A DNA stretch of 64,000 nt from Lasiosphaeria ovina (Eukaryota; Ascomycota; Sordariomycetes; Sordariales; Lasiosphaeriaceae). Shown piece by piece: positions 30,827-41,639 of the stretch. The stretch is taken from NCBI GenBank assembly GCA_033439765.1, contig JAULSN010000007.1, positions 62,001 through 126,000 on the forward strand, in the 5' to 3' direction. The position numbers and the translations under genes are program-made. How positions within the stretch are numbered: position 1 is the stretch's first letter; each line of letters starts with the position of its first letter. A model generated the notes under the pieces. The model was not told the origin of the DNA. It did no database searches and was given only the letters and a program-made list of their open reading frames with translations.

Positions 30827-31764
30827 GTTGGCCAGTGCGCCAGATCCACATAGCCATAGTGCACAGCCACCAACTTGAGCCATAACAAAGACCCAAAGAA
30901 AGGAAAAAAGAGGTAACATTCCAAACAACCATAACTCGTTCACGTTCTCTCCATCTTCGTCACTTGATTCTTCTTCGGTTAGAGGCTCTGGCATGTCTGC
31001 GTCTTCGAGCACGTCAAGGTCCCAATTTACCTTCCTTTGCATCCCAATTTCCAGGGGCCGGTTTTCCCTCCTTGTAGTTATTGCCTCCCCTTAAAAACAC
31101 ACACACCCACTTCATGTTTTCCCACGTCCCCGCACAACACCGCCCAATAAGCCGTTACGGTACCTTCTCCCAGCATCCAGACCACTTGTCCTTCGCCTTT
31201 GACTTGTTTTCATCTTCTGGTTGCCCCAAAGAGGCTCAATGGGGGAGAGATCTGGTGAGTTTGGCTGCTACTTTTCTACCTCCATGCCGTGATCCGGAAA
31301 GAAGTCCTTATTCCACTTGCAACTGTGGGCTGCTGCTGTTGGAATGACAAGTTCATTCAGTTCATAGCCACTAGTAACTACCGAACGAAAGGGAGGGGTG
31401 GTTGTGGTGGCTGTATTCTGCTCTTCATGTCTATGTAAAAGGATCACGAACTACGGGGACAGGATTCGGGCGCGTTTGGGCGATGCTTCGTGGTCACGTG
31501 TCTGGGCACGTCTGACCCGTGGGTGCGGGGTCACGTGAAGGGCGTGTGTGCCCCGCACCATGATGGTTTCCCACTTGTTTTCCCTGTTGACCAATCACAG
31601 CCCTGCAGCTGCATGAGCCTGATTGATCGGTAATTCCTACAGCTGCGTTGTCCTGTTGAGGTTTGTAGCTAGGGAGGGTTTGCATATAAGGAAGGAAGAC
31701 TGGCTCTAGGACTTCGTGCCTGCCACTTGATGTATATGAGTTCAGAGAACGTGTATCTGTCACG
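30827..31764. other. No gene recognised; CACGTG-rich promoter-like stretch
   Basis: TCACGTG occurs at about 31493 and 31530, with CACGTC between; GCATATAAGG at about 31681 is TATA-like. No open frame with support follows. Confidence 0.35.
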
Positions 31765-31767
31765 GCA

Positions 31768-31866
31768 TAGCCTGGACAGGTGCCTACAGCTGGACGGATT
31801 GACGCGCCCTAATTGGTTGCACCCTATTTAGCGTGTGGTTCGTGCGTGGCCCTCACGTGCTCAGCC
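31768..31866. repeat. Right arm of the 3.7-kb inverted repeat
   Basis: Reverse copy of 28171-28265: AGGTGCCTACAGCTGGACGG ... CACGTGCTCAGCC. Confidence 0.65.
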
Positions 31867-32068
31867 CACCTGCCCACACAACGACGATGACTCCCGCCGC
31901 CCGTGGGAAACCACCACCCTTTTTTCGGTACTTAGCCGAGGGAACGTAATCGTACACAACAGCACAGCAGCCCTGAAGAGATGGGCTGGAGGAGCGGAGC
32001 TTGGCCGAGCATCTCCTGATTGATGGTCTAGTTCTGGTCAGATACAAACAACGAGGGAGGACCCGATA

Positions 32069-32092
32069 TATATATATATATATATCTATTGC
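32069..32092. repeat. (TA)n microsatellite
   Basis: About ten TA units. Confidence 0.9.
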
Positions 32093-32679
32093 GTGTGGCT
32101 ATTTCAACCTTCCTGAAAGCAGGGAGCCAACTTACGTCTATGCCTGGGCCAACGGCATCGTACTCGTCATACTCGCCAGACCCGCAGAATATGCAACAGA
32201 CACGAATGAGCGACTCCCGCCTGTGATTACTATAGGGCCCACGGGAGAAAAAGCAGTTCCATAGTAGTGTCTGACGGCAGCCTGTGCGTGGAAGAATAGA
32301 AGCGTCAGTTGATATAAAAGGTTTACTGCGCGCATCATCCACTTCAGAGGCAAGTTGTGGGCTCCACGGTACGGCAACGGAGGCAGGCACTACTATAGAC
32401 ATCACCATTCGAGTCCTAGGCGGACCAAGAAAGTATAGCGTGCGTTATTCAGTGTGCTGAATGATGCCTACGATGGTGTTGAATGCCTGTGATAGTGTTG
32501 GGTGATGCTTGTGATAGTATTGAGTAATGCCTGTGATAATGTGGAGTAATGCCTATAATGATGTGGAGTGATGCCTATAATAGTCGCCCGAGATGGCGTC
32601 AAACAACTAGCTACAGTCCTCGCGACCGCCCAGCCATATACTGCCTGGACGGTATATAAGAAGAGCTGTCTTGGACATC

Positions 32680-32810
32680 ATCTTCCACCACCCCATCTCT
32701 TACACCATTCTCCATTCTCGCTACCATCTCATACAACATCTCCTCCCATACACCATTCTCCATTCTCGCTACCATCTCATACAACATCTCCTCCCATACA
32801 CCTATCCAAA
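32680..32810 (+). repeat. Tandem duplication in CACTA-like element
   Basis: CACCATTCTCCATTCTCGCT and the following ACCATCTCATACAACATCTC are repeated twice in a row just downstream of a TATA-like GGTATATAAG (32651). Confidence 0.8.
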
Positions 32811-32830
32811 ATCGAATAGTACTATCACTA

Positions 32831-33043
32831 TGTTTCGCTCGGATAGAGAGATAAAGGCCAAGATGGCCATGAACAAGCTCCTCGAGCTTACAGAGCCGGG
32901 CCCCCTTGCGGTGGCCACCAGCAACCCCCTCCCGGCCCCGGCCATCGGTCCCATGGGTCTCCCTAGCCCTGGCTCGGACCAGCCGCCGCCCCTCGAACCC
33001 CGCGAGGACAGAAAAACCCCATCAGACCCCATCCGCCATTGAG
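32831..33043 (+). CDS. Hypothetical 70-aa ORF inside the CACTA-like element
   Basis: ATG at 32831 (ctATGttt) lies about 180 bp after a TATA-like box. It starts MFRSDREIKAKMAMNKLLEL, then becomes Pro-rich. No family recognised. The Pro/Gly-rich frame that follows to 33664 is low complexity and not supported as a gene. Confidence 0.25.
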
Positions 33044-33935
33044 TTGCCGACCAAAAGAGGCACAGGCAAAAAAGAGAAGAGGGTGGTATGCGAGAGAGAA
33101 AAGCAAAGTCCCCCTCCCCATTATACCCCGTCCCTTACGGGGTCGGCTATTAGTAACCCCCTTACGTTACTCTCCTCCACCCCAACACATGGGGTTGGGG
33201 GCGGTCGCTCCTCGACCTCTAGATATGGGGGCGGGGGCTCCGGCAGCCCACGACAGGAAGAACCCGTCCGACTTGACCAAGGAGGTGATGCTGAGGACCA
33301 CGTGCGAGTGCGTCGACCGCAGTCTCCGCTACGGCGGAGACCAGTCTACACGACAACGGCGGCCGCAGTCAGAGAGCAGGCTCGGGTCGCGACTGGCGGC
33401 CCTGCGGAGGAAGTACCGGTGCTGGATGGACCTGAGCAAGGTCGCCGGGGCGGTCTGCCTAACCCAATGATGCCTGCCGTTGGACAGGACGGTCAGAATG
33501 GTATAAGGATTGAAGAAAGAAGTGTAGGAAAAGGTATATGCACAAAAAAACACACATGCAAAACTTACACATGTTCTAGAAACAAGCTAGTTAGTTATTG
33601 GAAAAAGTATACGACATCAAGATTACAACTGAGTCCACGGCATTTGAGGCGCCAGTTGGCCTAATTTCCCTTCGGTTATTGGAAAAAGTATGCGACATCA
33701 AGATTGCAACAACTGAGTCCACGGCATTTGATGCGCTAGTTGTAGCCGGATCCGAGAGCCGTCTCCGCGTCGGCGTTGTCTAGAGCAGCGGCAGTAGCAG
33801 TACCGTTGGCCCTGGCCTCGGCGCGACTATTATAGGCATCACTCCACACCATCATAGGCATTACTCCACACTAAATAACGCACGCCATACTTTCTTGGTC
33901 CGCCTAGGACTCGAGTGGTGATGTCCGTAGTAGTG

Positions 33936-34582
33936 CTTGGTGTTACGTGTGTTGCTGTGTGAGTCTTTCCACTTTATTTCTCACATGTCATGTAAGAAAG
34001 GTTTCGAGCGCATTCGTTCTCAGTGTGTCCCGCAGCTCATACTTTTGCTAATGTGGATGGGTAGGGCACGGACCGGAAAAGAAAAAAGCCACATTTTCCA
34101 CTTCAACGGCATTCCTAACTGGGGACATTCCGTTTGGTTGGCTGGCCGAGTTGAGGATGAGTTAGTTGTTGGAGAGCTATATTTTTTCGAGGTCCGGCTG
34201 TGCAGCCGTAATGAGGTCATATATGACATAAGACACAAAAGTGAAATAGCTCATACCATCACCATACCACGTACGTACACATTAAAGGTTGGGTTGATAC
34301 ATGCATTTGCCGCGGTACCGGTATAGCAAAAAAAGTAAAAACAATTGGGCGGCACGGCACTGCTCCGATTGGAGTCATGGCGGCCGGCTCAACGAACCTT
34401 ACCGCCGCCCATACAAGTTAAAGTTTTGGCCCAGGGCACATGAAGTGCACCTCATGTGATAGTGTTGAAATCATGTGTGTATTGCTTATAAGAAGAGCCC
34501 GCCCTGCCTTGATGCAAAAGAAATTCAAGAAAAAAAGGAACAACCAACAGGGCAACAGGCATTTTTGACATCATCCTTCAGT
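33936..34582. other. No gene recognised
   Basis: A 129-codon frame at 33937-34326 has no recognisable domain. GCTTATAAGAAGAGC at about 34483 is TATA-like, about 100 bp before the Myb/SANT-like ATG. Confidence 0.35.
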
Positions 34583-35221
34583 ATGTCTCTCCGACAAACA
34601 TCAACGTCGTCCACGCATGCAACCCCGACACTATCACCGTCTTTCAGCAGTATGATGCGTCCGAGGACCGCCATGCCCTCGCTGTCTTCCCTGCTGTCGC
34701 CGTCCTCGGCCACGCAGCAGTACCTCTTAGAGACGGCGACGTCGCAGCCACCTCAGATGAACGTCATTCACTCGCTCTCTTCCCTACACCCGGCCACCCC
34801 AGCGGCCCAGGCTTCTTCTGGTAGTAACCCGGCTCCGCCTCCGCCTCCGCCTCCGCCTGTTAACCTGGCTCCATCCTCGGCGTCGGCGGCTGATGGCCAT
34901 GACCTCACGACGCATTCTCCACGCACACACTGGCCCAAGGAGGTGAAGCTGGTCATCCTCCAGACAATATGCGACTGGGTTGACCAAGGCTACCGGCCGA
35001 AAGCCGTCTTCAGGAGTGGTGCACTCCGCCAGGCTGCCAGGGAAGTCGCAAGGCAAGCCAATACTCAGATTGAGGTCAGCCAGGTCAGGGGGGTCATAGA
35101 TGGTCAAAAGCAGAAGTTCCTTCGGTGGCAGGAGATTGGAGAGCTTCCCGGGGTAGGCTGGGACGAAGGCCTCAGCAGTGGGTGCTTGAGCCGGCTGCCT
35201 GGGATGAACTCATCAGCGTAA
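34583..35221 (+). pseudogene. Myb/SANT-like DNA-binding domain protein, frameshifted C terminus
   Basis: From ATG 34583 a Ser/Thr/Pro-rich N-terminal half with a run of eight prolines is followed by a Myb/SANT-like domain (Myb_DNA-bind_3 type) at roughly residues 115-200: WPKEVKLVILQTICDW, FRSGALRQAAREV, VSQVRGVIDGQKQKFLRW, LPGVGWDEGL. Such domains bind DNA and occur in fungal and plant proteins, some transposon-derived. The minus-strand fragment at 54.8-55.1 kb has GLKQW where this frame has GLSSG. Loss of one A after CTC (about 35171) explains it, and the alternative frame reads QQWVLEPAAWDELIS to a GTAAGT (35218) with an AG at 35288. So the last exon is out of frame. TATA-like TATAAGA lies about 100 bp upstream. 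Confidence 0.6.
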
Positions 35222-35288
35222 GTTGCCATTCAATTTTTTCCTTGATTTGGCTATGGGCCTATATGGTTAACCTTGCGCATGCATGCAG

Positions 35289-36180
35289 CGAGACCGCAAG
35301 ATGAGGCAATTCGGGGGCGCCTCGCTTCCATGGCTAAGGAAGCGTGCTGCCGTCACCCCGGACGTCCAGGTAAAGGGAGTCCAGTAGATAGTGAGACGGC
35401 AGTGGTAAAGCAAAGGCAAGGAGAGAAAGAAATGGAATACAGAGACGAGATGGTGTTTTGGAATCCCCTCACCGCCGCGGCCGCCACGAGCAGGCGGGGG
35501 CGCTATGAGGCCATTCACAGTTCGTGGTGTGCCTGCGCAGGGGCATTCTCCGTGGTATTTTCCTGGTCCCTGTTGTCTTCCTGCTGCTTGTCTTCCTGCT
35601 TTAGGCTGACGCCCTCCCACTGTGAGGGTTGACGGCGAATGAGGGCTGTAGGCCCGACTCACGGCCGCGGGCTCGGGCTCGGGCGCAGGGTCATTTTTAT
35701 CGCTGCTAAGTCTTGTCGATTGAAAATGAAGCGGCACACCTACCTGCGTGACGATAAAATCGTGTTATTGTGTGATTAATAGTATTGTGGTGGTTGTAGT
35801 TGGAAGGATTTGGTGGATTTGGTGGATTTGGTGATGGCTTCAATTGCAGGTAAAAAATTAGGTTAGGCGAAGGGCCTGGCGCGCAGGGTGCCGGGCAGGC
35901 CATCTGAAGAAGCGAAATCTGCCTCTGAGCGTTTTTACGTGTAAAAATCCGATTTTGGCTGGGCTGGCGTATGTTCTTTTTTATACACTACTGTCCGGGA
36001 AGACGGTTGTTACTGTCCGAACATCTTGACTGCCTCTATAAGTCTGAATTAATACGCTATCAACTTCGATCACGTGTAATATATACGAATGAGCAAAGAC
36101 ACGAATGCAACAGACAGTAAAGGGGGTCCCTTACTACCTCCTACGGTTGCGGGCGGCGCCCTTTCACATATGGCGGGCAT
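35289..36180. other. No gene recognised
   Basis: Short tandem GGATTTGGT (35812-35833). The end (36083-36130) includes a diverged ACGAATGAGCAAAGACACGAATGC word related to the 36-bp dispersed motif. Confidence 0.35.
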
Positions 36181-36224
36181 CTTCCAACGCCTCCTCCATG
36201 TCCATTTTAGGGTGAATTACTTTG

Positions 36225-36710
36225 GGAGGCTATCCCAGATATCATCACGACTTGACTCACTAGTGACCACTGAGTCGAAAGGGGCGGCATCTTCTTCGAC
36301 GACCACCTCGCAATGCGCCTCTTCAAAACTTGAGAGAATTCCTCCTCCGTGTTGGATAGACGTCTCTTCAAAGCCCGCCACCTGGGGAGCGTATAATAAT
36401 TAGTATGTATGAGCTTTGAAGAAACCTCTGCTCAGCACGGAGGAATCCTCTCTAGTCCTGAGGCGTATTGCGAGGTCGAAGATGACCCTCATTTCGAGTC
36501 ACTGGTCACCAGTGAGTCAAGTAGTGATGATATCTGGGATGCGGGAGGACTGGGAGTGGGATTATTTGAAAGCAATTTTGAAGAAAAGGAGGCATCAGAA
36601 GAAGAAGATAGACTATTCGAAGAAGGTGAAGAAGGAGAATCCCAGGGGAATTCTTTTTTTTCAGTGGGGGGGGCGCCTAATGTGCTAATAATAATAAAAG
36701 AGCTTTGATG
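36225..36710. repeat. QHGG repeat family, head-to-head pair
   Basis: A minus-oriented unit (36225-36400) meets a plus-oriented unit (36410-36560) to make a large imperfect palindrome centred near 36405. The plus unit codes for SFEETSAQHGGILSSPEAYC, then EVEDD, and carries CACTGGTCACCAGTGAGTCA followed by TGATGATATCTGGGAT. An acidic tail (EEKEASEEEDRLFEEGEE) follows to 36700. Confidence 0.65.
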
Positions 36711-36711
36711 C

Positions 36712-37555
36712 GCGCACCCGCCTACCACCTACCTGTGGGTCTTTGGCACCTGCTGGTAACTGAGATACTCAGAGCCTAATTTGGGCCGGTAAAATCCCGA
36801 ATTACTATCTAGCCGCCCATGTGCTTACCATGTAGCCCGGTAGCCTGGGTCAACGTTGAAGCCGTCAAAACCTACAAAAGCCCTGAAAACGCGTTTGCCG
36901 TGGTGCTTTCCATTTTGACAGTTTCTTCGTTGCTAAGTCGGCCTCGAAATAAAGGCAATTTGCAAATAGCAACTCTGAGGCTTGGATTTGTACGTAAATT
37001 AGCCAAATGTCATGGTAGGCGCCTAGTTGCCTGAGTAATCCGTTGAATCCTGATTTGTTAACATGGCGATGTATTTCCTTGGTGCTGAGTCTATCAACCT
37101 AGGTCCCTAGTCCATGACAACCGGGTTATCGCAGCCGCCCTCTCTTCTGTCACGTACTTTAAGAGGATGAGGGTCATCTTCATCCGCGGCATCGAAGAAG
37201 ATATCTTCTTCAACATCAACTGAATCCTCCAACTATGCCACATCGCCACCTCCATGTCATAGACGTGAGGATTAGCTCAAATCGTGAGAGGAAATCTCGA
37301 TAAAATGTATCATGAAGACTGTGAGCAGGAATGGTAGGTTAACGATATGTTCTTTGGCAAAGGAAAGAACTGCAAAGGCATACAAAGGCATACAAAGGCA
37401 TACAAAGGCCTGGCATATGAAAGTATAAATAGTGTCATTTTGACTTTACTAGGCTTCCTCAGTGCCCGGTAGGCCGTTGAGTGGCTCCCCTGCGTTGGCA
37501 GTTGCCAAGGACCCACAGGAGGTGGCCTGAAAAAGTAGGTGGGTGCGCGCATCAA
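36712..37555. other. No gene recognised
   Basis: Non-coding, with a short tandem ACAAAGGCAT, three times, at 37372-37405. Confidence 0.35.
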
Positions 37556-37559
37556 AGGT

Positions 37560-38315
37560 CATAAACAAAGTGATACGGTGTGTCGTTGCGCCAGCAGACA
37601 AAACAGATACCTGTTGCCTGGCTCTCTGGGCAACAGCAACTGTAACCAACCAACCCCCACAACACAAAGCCTATATCCAACGAGCTCAGATAAGCTCCTC
37701 TTACTTCCTGGGGCCTGGGTCCAAGAGCCGGCCAATTGCATCCAGGATGTCGCAGTCGTACGGGCTGAGAAATTGACGATGAAGTCGTTCACGCGGCCCT
37801 TGTGATGGCCGCGAACCAAGTTTGCAAATTCCCTCGTCCACCGTCGTCGAGAACGCGCAGGGCAGCGAGACAGTGTAGCAGGTAGGGTTGTCGGCCGAAT
37901 CCCCCAGCGGATATGGTGACAGAGGGGTAAGACCTACTCGTCCGGGGGTCATGGAACCCTTCGGCCCAGACGGACTGTTGGGCTCAGCCGAACTGATGAC
38001 GCCTCCAACGGGCGGACACGGCTTGCTCCGGAGAGAGAATGCCACCAAGGCACAGGCACCTGGCGGCACTCTCCTCGTCCTCGTCCTCCGTAGACATGGT
38101 GCCATTGCCATCCACAGACATGGTCTTCCGTAGCATGGCTCACGCTAGGAAGCACGAGGCGGCCGGTGGTGTCCTGATGAATGCTGTCCGGAGGCGATAA
38201 GGAGGATGATAGATGGTGTTGTGGGGGTTGGTTGGTTATAGCAGCCGTTGCTCAGAGAGCCAGGCAACAGGTATCTGTTTTGTCTGCTGGCGCAACGGCA
38301 CACCGTAACAGATGG
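37560..38315. repeat. 750-bp segment bounded by 105-bp inverted repeats
   Basis: Left arm 37563-37668 (GTGTCGTTGCGCCAGCAGAC ... CAACCCCCACAACAC) is reversed at 38212-38312. A third, more diverged copy of the arm lies at 43290-43380. The segment between reads on the minus strand as a 136-codon frame (38111-37701) without a known domain. Confidence 0.6.
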
Positions 38316-39575
38316 GGCGTGGGAGAGGTGCGCTGGGATGGAGGTTCTCGCCCGTCGACCCGAAGACAGCAGTGCAGTGCATCAAAGCTGGGCCCTTCCA
38401 ACCTCGAGTTAGAGGACGAAGCCCTCATGACATTCATAGTATGTGTGTGTGTCGAAGCTCTTATCTCGAAAGATGGGAAGGAACTAGGAGCGTGTTAATC
38501 GTTCCAGGCCGGGATAGCTATCGACGTAACTCTTTCATTACTACACTATGTCTAAACCCCCAACTGGCTCTTGCCCTGGATAATGCACATGTCGCCCTTG
38601 AGGTATTTGACTAAAACTCGGTCGCCAAAAGCCAATGTCAAATCTACATCGCTTATTAGTGCTGTCTTTGTAGGCAGGCTGTCTCCCTCCAGTAAGAGGA
38701 AGAGGGAGAGGACGAGTGGACATACTTGTCCTCTCCAAGTGCACGACAAAGGAAGAGTCAGAACTACGAAAGAGAGAACTTTATTATCCATCAAGGTATC
38801 CGTACATCCCTCAGGTCCTCCAATGCTTTAATTCGTCTCTCGGACGCTCTCCCGCTGCCGGTCCTTGTCTCTTTGGGGGCCGCCCAGTGCACGGCCGGGC
38901 GTGGTACCCCGGAGCCTACCGTAAAGGAGCTGAAAATGAAAATCCGCACTAAAAAAATACATGTTTCGGCTTGCGGTGTTTGTGCTATGGTAAGCTATGC
39001 CTCCTGCTGCAGGTAGGGGCGACGTCGGGGTCTTATGAATAGAAACCGACCAAGACGTAATTACAGACATGTCAGCTTGGGCTCGGACTTTCCCCTTAGA
39101 CGTTTCTACAGCGAGGCCAACAGAAACGTGTCGTCGATTGGCTAGATATCGTCACACGCAACGCTGGTCAAAATTCTCCGAGCAAGCCCAAATTATACCA
39201 ACAAGGTTTGGAAATTTTGTTCATCAAAGCCATACCCGGGGTTGATTTGAGCCATGCCGACAAATTTCAGAGATGTGTCATGCCGGCTTGCCGAGCCACA
39301 CAGAACCTTGAAAAGCGAAGCTTTGAAGGCAGCTTATTCCGTCTGCGTCCAATCTGCGTCCTCCGCGCGGGGCTTGACTGTGGACCTACGGCGACTGAAC
39401 TGCAAGTTAGCGTTGGAATGTTGCTTTTGCTGGACGCATCCGAAGCACATGTTGTTGCCGTGCCTTCCTGCTAGCTAATACCGAAGCCAAAGTAAAAACC
39501 AGGATACCGTCGGCACAACCAATTCCCTAGGTTTTGAGGCGGCAAACTTTGTTCGCTGCCATCGCAATTCTGATA
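38316..39575. other. No gene recognised
   Basis: Only short unsupported frames; nothing on either strand matches a family I know. Confidence 0.35.
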
Positions 39576-39772
39576 TAAATTGCCAGCACTGCTCTTCTCT
39601 TCTCCCCACCACACTTGAGGATTTCTACAACGCAGCCCTACTTTACGTCTCATTGTCGATCGCGAGCAAATTGCCAGTGCTGCTCTTCTCTTCTCCCCAT
39701 TCTATTCTCCCCACCACACTTGAGGATGCCTGCAACATAGCCCTACTTTACGTCCCATTGCCCATCGCGAGA
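39576..39772 (+). promoter_or_regulatory. Duplicated upstream region of the second HNH-type gene
   Basis: AATTGCCAGCACTGCTCTTC through CCCTACTTTACG is present twice in tandem before the ATG at 39773. A third copy at 52053-52190 leads into a truncated coding start (ATA instead of ATG). Confidence 0.65.
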
Positions 39773-40765
39773 ATGCAAGAACCGGATTGGGACGGCATGC
39801 TGGCCGAGTTTCCCAGAAGAGACTCGACCACCCCCATCCGGCGCGACGCCCTTCGCCGCATCTTAGAGATGGACTTGGAGCGAGAGCCGACTGGCCACCT
39901 TTTACCCGTTAATGAGGCAAAATAAAAGCTACGATACCTTAGGAAACTGGAGCGCTACTGGGAAGATCTCTTCCCTACGCTCACTGGAGAGCCCCACGAT
40001 CAATACAAGCCCCTCCGTCAAGCAGTCATCGCCACCGTGATGATAATGGACATCAACACAGTCCGAGAGATGGCAAGCCCCAGCCTGACGTCGCTTCAGC
40101 GCCAATGCATCATAAGCGGGTTCCTCAAAGACTTGACTGATGGCGACATGGATATGGACTCCGGTTCGATACGGAGACGCCGTGATAAAAGGCCCACGCC
40201 TCGGGAGTTATGGGCCATTCACTGTCGCACGATTTTCTCGTCGAAGAATGGGGGTCAGCGACAGATCATGGAACGAGATCAGTCTGAACAGGCAGCTTCA
40301 CAATTGGTGGAGCGAGGGCTATTTCGCCTTCAAACCGCCCGGTATCAACGGGAAGATCATCAAGGCTTGAACCCGAACGGTTTCACTACGCGTTATACTC
40401 GGGTCAAGCTACAGTTCCATTGGATGCCGCGTCGTAAGGACATAGCCTCGACAGCAACACCCCTCGATATCTCTAAGAACGCACGCCCACAGGATTTCTC
40501 GGATCTATTTGGCAAGACATATGGCGACCTAGAGACCAGCGGCCTGAACCCGGTCTTTGCTCAAGATCGGCAGAGTTCGTTATCCCATCGTGTTCAGACG
40601 GGCGACATTTTTTATGTCAAGTTTGAGCACCATTACGCCGAGCGAATGCTTTCGGATTTCAGGATACAGTGGGCAGCGATAAAGATTTCGTCGCTGGCGG
40701 TTGGTGCGGAGTCCTTGGATGATGTAGGAGACTCTGCGGACTATCTGGACAAGAATCTCAACTAG
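39773..40765 (+). pseudogene. Second HNH-type nuclease family gene, broken
   Basis: Start ATG 39773 (MQEPDWDGML). The N-terminal helices RRDALRRILEMDLEREPTGH, LRYLRKLERYWEDLFP and SLTSLQRQCIISGFLKDLTD are in the main frame. TAA at 39923-39925 interrupts it; the 51.7-kb copy has GAA there. From about 40140 to 40370 the family pattern is in the next frame (GVSDRSWNEISLNRQLHNWW, then EGYFAFKPPGI). It returns to the main frame at LQFHWMPRRKD (about 40408) and runs to TAG 40765. Fungal HNH-domain proteins show the same WN-x-x-x-LN...LH-x-WW...YFAFK...QFHWMPR order. Two compensating frameshifts plus a stop make it a pseudogene. Its first HNH motif half is not clear, so the family call is moderate. 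Confidence 0.6.
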
Positions 40766-41000
40766 ATGGGTGACGTGAAAAAGATTTCGGAATTGATGAA
40801 GGAGTGGGACGACTAGGAGCGATGGGCCTGTCCTCTTCTCTCTCTCTCTCTCTTTCTCTTTCTCTCTTTCTCTCTCTCTCTCTATGCCGCAAGGGCTTAA
40901 CGAGATGTGGAGGGCCCCAGGACGTTACGGCTCGACCTCAAGGATTCTCGCGGAGGGAGGTAATAGCCATTTCAACCCCTATTTCAGAATCCTCAAGGCC
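40675..41000 (+). repeat. 3' part of second HNH-type gene, duplicated at 47.2-47.7 kb
   Basis: GCGATAAAGATT...GGAGTGGGACGACTAGGAGC and the CT-rich tract, then ATGTGGAGGGCCC...TCAAGGATTCTC, recur at 47206-47700. The second copy has about 200 extra bases after TATGCCG. Confidence 0.75.
40835..40884. repeat. (CT)n microsatellite
   Basis: TCTCTCTC with a few TTTC interruptions, about 50 bp. Confidence 0.9.
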
Positions 41001-41057
41001 CATCACTTCTCTAAGAATACCTACTTAAGGCCTCTCTTACACTCTCTCTCTCTCAAC

Positions 41058-41500
41058 ATCAGCAGCACCAGCAGCACCAGCACCAGCACCAGCAACAACA
41101 ATGTGACGGCGGGGCACAACACCATACCACCGTTGCGCTACACCTTCCAAAAGGATGCCAGAATGTAAGCTGCCAAGCTGCAATCCTGTAGTAGGTTATA
41201 GTATGGTCACGCACCCGAGGCCTGCTCACAGCACCTCGGTATCGTGCCGTGACAAACAGCAGCAGCAACTCAGCAGCAGCAACAACAGCAGCATTCCCTC
41301 AGCAGCGGCAACAGCAGCAGCATTCTCTCAGCAGCAGCAATAACAGCAGCAGCAACAATAGCAGCATTTCTTCAGCAGCAGTATCTCAGCAGCAGCAACA
41401 ACAGTAGCAGCAACAACAGCAGCATTCTCTCAGCAGCAGCAATAATAGCAGCAGCAATAACAGCAGCAGCAACAATAGCAGCAGCAGCAACAACATGACT
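41058..41500. repeat. CAG/CAA-rich low-complexity block
   Basis: CAGCAC, CAGCAG and CAACAG runs, with the word AGCAGCATTCTCTCAGCAG recurring about four times (41285-41435). No supported gene; coding-like poly-Gln and poly-Leu frames are artefacts of the repeat. Confidence 0.85.
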
Positions 41501-41639
41501 CGGGATATTCGGCAGCTCCCGCTCTCCGGTAGACGGGGACGGATGCCCCCTGGTTCCTCTCCCTTCACCTGCAGCACAAGCTTTTGCTGAGAAGACCTGC
41601 TTGTCTGCGAGTCTGGTAGCCTGGACAAATAGTAACACT

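Larger units (their letters stand above)
32388..33935. mobile_element. CACTA-like non-autonomous element
   Basis: Begins CACTACTATAGACATCACCA and ends with the near-perfect reverse of it (...TGATGTCCGTAGTAGTG): terminal CACTA/TAGTG and an inverted repeat of about 70 bp including TCCTAGGCGGACCAAGAAAG. Subterminal tandem repeats (TAATGCCT-x-TGATGTGG type, about 25-27 bp) lie inside both ends (32455-32585 and 33828-33870). This architecture is typical of CACTA/EnSpm transposons. No transposase is inside, and the 3-bp target duplication is not found (AGG against CTT). Confidence 0.6.

Noticed and set aside
32906..33664. 252-aa Pro/Gly-rich frame inside the CACTA-like element
   Set aside because: Low complexity, no convincing start, no domain; likely chance open frame in GC-rich DNA.
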